Source: Planctomycetota bacterium (lineage in GTDB: Bacteria > Planctomycetota > UBA8742 > SKZP01). Taken from it: 6,068 nt of DNA. Every line of letters starts with the position of its first letter. The first letter of the stretch is position 1. Shown piece by piece: positions 1 to 5,300 of this stretch. The DNA lies in the NCBI GenBank assembly GCA_007127275.1, contig SKZP01000310.1, forward strand, positions 1 through 6,068, in the 5' to 3' direction. The position numbers and the translations under genes were made by a program. The notes below the pieces were generated by a model. That model was not told where the DNA came from. It searched no databases and saw nothing but the letters and a program-made list of their open reading frames with translations.

Positions 1-2
1 AC

Positions 3-1868
3 GGCCTGACGGTGGCGGCGGTGACCACCAGCGGCGACGTCGCGAGCTTTTCCTCGCGTGGCCCCATGCTTGACGGCCGTTTGCACCCGTTCATCTCCAA
101 CAACGGCGTGCAACTGCGCAGTTGCGACTGGAACTCCGGCTGGACCTACCGCACCGCCAGCGGCACGAGCATGTCCGCGCCGAGCACCACCGGCGCCATC
201 ACGCTGCTCTCCGAGCATTGGGGGAACCTCCACGACGGCATGCCGCTGCAGCCGGACGTCGTGATGGCCGTGCTCGCGAATACCGCGCAGGACGTCGGCA
301 ACCCCGGGCCGGACTACGTTTACGGCCACGGCATTGTCGACGTGCAAGCCGCGGCGGACTTGATGATGGCCGACGCGAACACCGACGGTGGCCACATTGT
401 TCGCGGCCACTACGAGCAAGGCACCGAGCGCGAGTACCGCATGCACGTCGACTCCAGCGCCGAGCCGCTCAACGTCACGCTGCACTGGCACGACGACACG
501 AACCTGCTCGCGAGCACCGTCGTGCTCGTCAACGACCTCGACCTCGAACTGGAAGACCCGGGCGGCAACATCCACTACCCCTACCGCGGCCTCACCAGCA
601 CCGGCAGCCAAACCTACCCGTTCACCACCGACGGGCCGAACCGCCGCGACAACACCATCACGGTGGCCGTCGACAACCCCATTCCCGGCGACTGGACGGT
701 GCGCGTGCGCGCTGCGACGGTGCCGTGGCCGGAGACGCGTTACGGCTACGTCCTCGCCTCGAGTCACACACTCGACCGCACCCTCTTCCGCTCCGGCGCG
801 AGTATCTCGCAGCCCGTTCCCATTCCCGAGGACAACCCCGACGGGCTCGTGCATGAAGTCACGGTGCCGTATGACGTGCCGCTGGATCAGGTGCGCGCCT
901 ACGTCTACGCCAATCACTCGGACCGCCGCCAGTTGCGTGTCACGCTGACGCACCCCAGCGGGACCGTGCTCGAGTTGGCCCGGCCGGAACGGGTCGCCCC
1001 CGATCTGATTGCCGTATTTCCGGATACGACGGACACACTCGACGACGTCGCGACGCTCAACGGACTCTCCGCCAAGGGCACCTGGACCCTGCGCGTCGCC
1101 GACTTCGAGACGGGCGCCCAAGGCACCCTGCACTACCTCGGCCTCGAGTTCGACCTCGTCAACCTGCCGCCGCAGGTCCACGTCGACGGCGGCGGCCGCT
1201 ACGAGATCGGCGAGGTCGTCTCCCTCGACGCCTCCGCAAGCAGCGACCCCAACGGCCACGCGCTGACCTTCGAGTGGAGCCAGTACAGTGGTATGCCGGT
1301 CACACTCGACGACGCCGACACTGCCGTCGCCAGCTTCACCACGCCGACAGTGTCTCAGAAGGAGGACCTCGTCTTCGAAGTGCTTGTCGGCGACGGCGAA
1401 TTCGAGATCCCGGCGCTGGTCACCGTCACCGCCCTGCCGCCGAACAATGCGCCGGTGGCCGCCGTCGTTGCGGAGTCCCTTTCGACGCTTCCCGGGGAGA
1501 GCGTCATCCTCGACGCCTCGCCGAGCAGCGACCCGGATCAGGATCCGCTGAGCTTCACCTGGACACAACTCGACGGCCCGCAGCCGCAGGAGTTGCGCCG
1601 AGCCGACGAGGTGCGCGCCACGGTAGTCGCCGGCGAGGAGTTGACAACCATGCGCTTCGAGGTCCTCGTCGAGGACGGTCGCGGCGGCGCCGACACTGCC
1701 GAGGTAGCAGTGCACATTCAGCCACATCACGCCGACGACGCCTGCGGCACCCTTCCCCCGCCCCACGCCCCGCCTCTCGGATACGCACTCCTCGCATTCC
1801 TCGTCGCCGGGCTGCTGTTGCACCAGCGCCGCCGCGTACACGTTGCCCCCACGCAATGCGAAGCGTAA
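3..1868 (+). CDS. Secreted subtilisin-like serine protease (S8 family), C-terminal part, 5' end outside window
   Basis: The reading frame is open to the left edge, so this is the C-terminal portion; the GTG at 12 is not the true start. Residues are numbered from that GTG. The active-site segment GTSMSAP lies at residues 51-57 with the nucleophilic Ser at 53, preceded by the subtilase-typical SFSSRGP. The catalytic Asp and His and the signal peptide would lie upstream, off the window. Next come a jelly-roll domain (about 130-250) with the NDLDL motif at 174-178, as in KP-43-type subtilases; a proprotein-convertase P-like domain (about 258-383) ending in GTWTLRVAD at 356-364; and two PKD/Ig-like domains (about 386-475 and 481-570), each with an LDAS motif followed by SSDP. 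The tail holds a Cys at 578, a hydrophobic stretch at 588-603 and an RRR cluster at 606-608. The likely role is extracellular or cell-surface proteolysis; the substrate is unknown. The segment after FSSRGP reads HPFIS where many subtilases have KPDVV. The family call is firm; the exact subfamily is inferred. Confidence 0.93.
   Translation, partial: GLTVAAVTTSGDVASFSSRGPMLDGRLHPFISNNGVQLRSCDWNSGWTYRTASGTSMSAPSTTGAITLLSEHWGNLHDGMPLQPDVVMAVLANTAQDVGNPGPDYVYGHGIVDVQAAADLMMADANTDGGHIVRGHYEQGTEREYRMHVDSSAEPLNVTLHWHDDTNLLASTVVLVNDLDLELEDPGGNIHYPYRGLTSTGSQTYPFTTDGPNRRDNTITVAVDNPIPGDWTVRVRAATVPWPETRYGYVLASSHTLDRTLFRSGASISQPVPIPEDNPDGLVHEVTVPYDVPLDQVRAYVYANHSDRRQLRVTLTHPSGTVLELARPERVAPDLIAVFPDTTDTLDDVATLNGLSAKGTWTLRVADFETGAQGTLHYLGLEFDLVNLPPQVHVDGGGRYEIGEVVSLDASASSDPNGHALTFEWSQYSGMPVTLDDADTAVASFTTPTVSQKEDLVFEVLVGDGEFEIPALVTVTALPPNNAPVAAVVAESLSTLPGESVILDASPSSDPDQDPLSFTWTQLDGPQPQELRRADEVRATVVAGEELTTMRFEVLVEDGRGGADTAEVAVHIQPHHADDACGTLPPPHAPPLGYALLAFLVAGLLLHQRRRVHVAPTQCEA
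1743..1835 (+). other. C-terminal hydrophobic sorting-signal-like tail of the protease
   Basis: The last 41 residues of the protease have the three-part layout of C-terminal sorting signals: a short Cys-Gly motif (DDACG, Cys 578) followed by a Pro-rich linker, a hydrophobic helix of about 16 residues (588-603), and an Arg cluster (HQRRR, 604-608). This layout is known from MYXO-CTERM, GlyGly-CTERM and PEP-CTERM proteins, where the tail is recognised by a membrane processing enzyme. The Cys just before the helix is most like MYXO-CTERM, but the match is by eye and the precise family consensus is not clear. About ten residues follow the Arg cluster, longer than is usual. A plain C-terminal membrane anchor is the alternative. 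Confidence 0.5.
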
Positions 1869-1903
1869 CGAGCTCGGTCTCCATCCCCAGCTTGTTCGAC
1901 CGT

Positions 1904-1927
1904 AGGAGCTGTCAGCAAATTGCTTCC
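1904..1927 (+). repeat. Direct repeat, copy 1 (24 bp)
   Basis: The first copy starts AGGAGCTGTCAG and ends CTTCC; it matches the copy at 2004-2027 in 21 of 24 positions. The two copies are exactly 100 bp apart. It forms the left end of repeat unit 1. Confidence 0.7.
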
Positions 1928-1939
1928 GGCCTCGAGCTG

Positions 1940-1968
1940 CGACGCTCGGCTTTGCTTCGCCGGCGTCG
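1940..1968. repeat. Stem-loop inside repeat unit 1
   Basis: CGACGC (1940-1945) pairs with GCGTCG (1963-1968), and CGGC (1947-1950) pairs with GCCG (1959-1962), leaving a single bulged T and an eight-base loop. This ten-pair, GC-rich stem is the strongest hairpin in the spacer. No T-run follows on either strand, so it is not a standard intrinsic terminator; it fits better as the palindromic core of a REP-like repeat. Confidence 0.55.
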
Positions 1969-2003
1969 GTCGCGCTGCTCAACGTCCTCCGTGGGTGCTC
2001 CTA

Positions 2004-2027
2004 AGGAGCTGTCAGGAAATACCTTCC
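2004..2027 (+). repeat. Direct repeat, copy 2 (24 bp)
   Basis: The second copy of the 24-bp repeat differs from copy 1 at three positions (C to G, T to A, G to C) in its right half. It forms the left end of unit 2. Its final bases are part of a small palindrome, ACCTT-CCG-AAGGT at 2021-2033, which copy 1 lacks. Confidence 0.7.
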
Positions 2028-2125
2028 GAAGGTGAGCGTCACGAGCGAAGGCTGTGCAAGGCGGACTCCCACCCGTTTGCGCGCCTCTTGTCATTCACGC
2101 GGCAGAGAGTGCCCGTGCGTTCCTG

Positions 2126-2141
2126 CGGCCTTTCCAGGCCG
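2126..2141. repeat. Perfect 6-bp hairpin inside repeat unit 2
   Basis: CGGCCT (2126-2131) and AGGCCG (2136-2141) are perfect inverses around a four-base loop, TTCC. It sits near the middle of unit 2. No T-run follows on either strand, so a terminator role is not supported. Confidence 0.5.
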
Positions 2142-2238
2142 GTGCTTCGCTTCGCGCGTCACGTTGGTCGAGGCCTTGGAACGGCACAGGGCACGGAGGC
2201 TCGTCCTTTGTACTTGGTTCGGTCCGCACCTTGATTCT

Positions 2239-2252
2239 GCAGCGTCGGCTGC
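2239..2252. repeat. Perfect 5-bp hairpin inside repeat unit 2
   Basis: GCAGC (2239-2243) and GCTGC (2248-2252) are perfect inverses around the loop GTCG. It is short enough to occur by chance in GC-rich DNA, but it is one of several such hairpins crowded into unit 2. Confidence 0.35.
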
Positions 2253-2265
2253 GCACCTCTCGTTG

Positions 2266-2299
2266 ATAAACAAGCGACTTGTCCGCACGTTCCTGTGCG
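2266..2299 (-). terminator. Possible weak terminator of the pump gene (two adjacent hairpins)
   Basis: On the - strand, four bases after the pump's TAA, comes CGCAC-AGGAAC-GTGCG (2299-2284), then after one base ACAAG-TCG-CTTGT (2282-2270), which runs straight into TTTAT. Two back-to-back stems with a short T-rich tail just after a stop codon could end transcription. Both stems have only five pairs and the T-run is three bases at most, so this is weak as an intrinsic terminator. The first hairpin overlaps the right inverted repeat of unit 2. Confidence 0.3.
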
Positions 2300-2303
2300 C
2301 TCC

Positions 2304-5300
2304 TTATCCGAGGCGGCGCGCGAAGATGCGGTAAACGACCGGGATGACCACCAGCGTGAGCAATGTGCTGACGCTTAAGCCGACGACAATGGAGATGGCC
2401 ATGGGAGCGCGGATCTCGACCCCTTCCCCGAACAACTCGAGGATGCCGAGGCCGGAAAGGATGGGGTTGAGCCAGCCCGTGAGCGGCAGCAGCGCGAGCA
2501 CCGTGGTCAGTGTTGTGATCAGGATGGGGCGCAGGCGAACGGCGCCGCCTTCGACAATGGCGTCGTCGAGCGCGAGGCCGAGCGTGCGGTTGTAGTTGAT
2601 GCGGTCAATCAGAACAATTGCGTTGTTGACGACAATGCCCGTCAACACAATCACCCCAATGACCGCGACAACGCTGACCGGAAGCCCCATTAACGCGAGG
2701 GCGAATATAACGCCGACCAAGGCAAGCGGCACGGTCATCAAGATGATGAACGGCTGTGTGAGCGACTCGAACTGGACGGCGAGCACGACGAAGACGAGGA
2801 AGACCGAGAGAGCGAGGGCAAGCATCAATGAGTTAAAGGAGCGCTCTCGCTCGGTGGTTTCGCCGGAGAGGCGGACGTGAATGGCTTCGTCGAAGGTGTG
2901 GCGTTCGTGTTGCAGCGCACGCTCGACGAGCGCCTCCGCTTGCGTGAGCGAGACGCCGGTGGCGGGGCTTGCCGCGACAATGGCGCTACGTTGGTTGCCG
3001 CGCCGGCGGATTTCGCTGGGACCCTCGACGTAGGTGAAGCGCGTCGCTTCGCCGACGGTGAGCCCCTCGGCGAGGCGCAGGTCTAGAACGGCCTCAACGT
3101 TGGGCTTGTCGAGTTGGTCGAGTTCGACGAGCACATCAATACGCTGGTCCCCGTAGGTGAAGTCGGTCGGCACGGAGCCGCGGATTTTTTGTTGCAATTG
3201 CTCGGCGGCCTGCTGCGGGGTCAGCCCGAACTGGCCGAGTTTCTCGCGGTCGAAGCTGAAGCGAATCTCCGGGTTGCCGCTACGCACGTTGGTGCGCACC
3301 TCCTCGAACAAGGGTGCACCCGACTCGCTTGGGTGATCGAGGCCGCGGACAATCTCTTCGACCTGGTGAGCACCGACGCGAATTCGCTGCAGGTCGGCGG
3401 CGGTGTTGCCGCCGCGCACCTCCACCTCAATGGGCGTGGCGAGCGTGAACAGCGTCGGTACGGTGAACTCCGGGTCGCGCAAGTCGGGATGTGCGGCAAT
3501 GGCTTCGCGGATGTCGTCGCGCAACCGTTGCTCGGCTTGTTGCGGGGCACCGCGGCGCATGACCACGGTTAACCTGGCGAGGTTCTCGCGGCGGATGCGC
3601 TCGCCGCCTGGGTCCCTCCCTTCGCCAGCGACGAGCGTGTAGCGGTCGACGAGCGGTTGCGAGCCGTCGTCCGGGCGGTGGTACCTGGCAATGACGCGCT
3701 CAATCTCGCCCAGGGCGCGCTGCGTTTGGTCGAGCGTGCGTCCCTCGTTGAGCGCAATCTGCATGGTGAACTCGCCCTGGCGCAGCCGCGGCAGCATTTC
3801 CTGCTCCAGCGACGCAAACGTGTAGGCGGCGAAGATGGCGAGCAGCAGCGCAACGCCGACGACGGTTGCGCTGTGTTCGAGGGCGGCGCGCAGCAGCCGG
3901 CGGTAGGTGGCGAGCAGCGCGTGGAAGCCGGTGTCGAAGGCGCGGGCCGGGCCCGCGAGTGCGGCTTTGCCGGCGAGCAGGGTCCCCTTGGCGGCGCTCC
4001 AGGCGGCGACGAGCAGCAAGATGGAGAGCAGCACGAAGCCGTAGCGCCACAACGACTCGAACAGCGTCGCAAGCACAAGCTCCACCACGTGCAGCACCGT
4101 CGCCAGCAGCGCAAACGCAAGTGCCAGCGGCACCACCACCGGCATGGCCGCAACGTAGAGCGCGCGTTTGGCGTGGCGCACGAGCGGATGCGGCTTGCGT
4201 TGCGACTCGGGGTCGGTGTCTGTTGCAGCGAGATTCGTCGAGGCCGTGTCCGCGGTATTCGTGGCGGGCGTGGGTGTAGCGGCGCCGCCGTCGAGTTCGT
4301 CTCGCAGGTGCGCCGGCACCTCGGGCACCGGGCGACCGAGCCAGCGCCACAGCGGAGTGAGCCAGGCGTGGCTCTTCAGGTGCCAGGCAAGGCGGCGCCA
4401 CCTGCGGGCGAAGCGCGGCACGAAGATGGCCCGCCGCACGGACGGCTCGCTCGGCATGCGGAAGTGTAGCGCGGCAAGCACCGGAATCACGAACGTCGCC
4501 ACGAGCAGCGAGCAAATCAGCGCGAACACAATGGTCAGCGCCTGGTCGCCGAAAATCTGCCCGGCCACCCCTTCGACGAAGACAATGGGCGCGAAGACGA
4601 CAATGGTGGTCAGCGTTGCCGCGACAATGGCGCCGAATACTTCGCTGACTCCGCGAACGGCGGCGGTGCGCGCCTCATCCCCTTCCTCGCGGCAACGGGC
4701 AATGTTTTCGAGCACGACAATGGCGTTGTCGACCAGCATGCCGAGGCCGAGGGCGAGGCCGCCGAAGCTCATCAGGTTCAGCGAGACGTCGAAGACGCGC
4801 ATGGGCACGAAGGTCGCCATGATGGAGACCGGGATGGCCAGGGCAACGACAACGGTGGTGACGAAACGGCGCAAAAACAGGAACAGAATCAGCACGGCGA
4901 GCACGCCGCCAATCAGCGCGGTGAGCACCAGTTCACGGATGGCGTCTTCAATGAAGAAGCTTTGGTCGGTGAGTACGTCGACCGTGACGCCGACGGGCAG
5001 GATCTCGGCAAGCGGCTGATCCGGACTCAACTCGGCGGCGGTTCGTCCGCGTCGGTTTTCCGCGTCCTCGTCGAGGTATGCCGGGACGCGCTCCTCGGCT
5101 TCGGGGTTGTCCGCGTCGCGCAGGTAGGCCCCGAGCCCACGCTCGCCGCGCAGCACTTGCCACTGTGGGCGGCCGTTTACCGCTGCATCGCCGTAGAGAC
5201 GCTGCCAGACTTCTTGAGCGACCGTGACCATGTTCGCGTCGGCTTCCTTGAGGATCTCCACCTCGACGCTCGCTCGGCCATCTAGCCGCGTGAGCACCTC

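Larger units (their letters stand above)
1903..2003. repeat. Short repeat unit 1 with TA-GGAGC / GCTCC-TA ends
   Basis: The unit opens with TAGGAGCTGTCAG at 1903 and closes with GCTCCTA at 1997-2003, which is the exact inverse of its first seven bases. A strong internal stem-loop lies at 1940-1968. Its left 24 bases (1904-1927) recur at 2004-2027 with three mismatches. It shares the TA at 2002-2003 with unit 2. The start, GTAGGAGC at 1902, also resembles the GTAG-headed REP sequences of gammaproteobacteria, which are short imperfect palindromes. Whether this is a REP-type element or a degenerate MITE end cannot be decided from one copy. Confidence 0.45.
1869..2303. other. Intergenic spacer between convergent genes, filled with repeats and hairpins
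   Basis: This stretch separates the stop codons of the + strand protease and the - strand pump gene. Short open frames cross it in several frames, but none has recognisable domains or a convincing start, and they run through the inverted repeats. It contains two repeat units (1903-2003 and 2002-2306), a 24-bp direct repeat spaced exactly 100 bp apart, and at least six short hairpins. Because the genes converge, no promoter is expected for either neighbour, and I see no clear one. The region is best read as repeat-derived non-coding DNA in which transcription of both genes could end. Confidence 0.7.
2002..2306. mobile_element. MITE-like element (unit 2) with imperfect terminal inverted repeats
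   Basis: The left end TAAGGAGC (2002-2009) is the perfect inverse of the right end GCTCCTTA (2299-2306). After three mismatches the match resumes with CAGGAA (2013-2018) against TTCCTG (2290-2295), giving 14 of 17 matching positions. The outermost TA on each side would fit the TA target duplication typical of IS630/Tc1-mariner-type elements; a TCC also flanks both sides (1999-2001 and 2307-2309). The interior is about 300 bp, codes for nothing recognisable and carries several small hairpins. The size, ends and lack of a transposase gene fit a non-autonomous element. A genome-specific intergenic repeat of another kind is possible. Confidence 0.45.

Noticed and set aside
122..856. Second + strand frame of 244 codons overlapping the protease gene
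   Set aside because: Its product is Arg/His/Ala-rich with no domain; it is an out-of-frame shadow of the protease.
1871..1910. Imperfect inverted repeat after the protease stop (CGGTC 1875-1879 with GACCG 1898-1902, plus AGCT ends) as a terminator
   Set aside because: The loop is about 18 bases, the outer pairing needs a four-base bulge, and no T-run follows; it is too weak to call.
1920..2234. Open frame of 104 codons on the + strand across the spacer
   Set aside because: It crosses the repeat units and hairpins, shows no recognisable domain, has Arg/Cys/Ser-rich composition typical of chance GC-rich frames, and lacks a convincing ribosome-binding site.
2032..2334. Open frame of 100 codons on the + strand in unit 2
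   Set aside because: It overlaps both the frame above and the 3' end of the pump gene, and looks like read-through of non-coding repeat sequence.
4212..4289. Thr/Ala-rich segment in the pump as a possible frameshift or fusion joint
   Set aside because: The frame continues without interruption into membrane helices that belong to the RND fold, so it is a low-complexity linker rather than a break.
3657..5019. Long + strand open frames (270 and 283 codons) opposite the pump gene
   Set aside because: They are antisense shadows of a GC-rich gene; their products are low-complexity and Arg/Ala/Ser-rich with no family resemblance, while the - strand frame is a clear RND protein.
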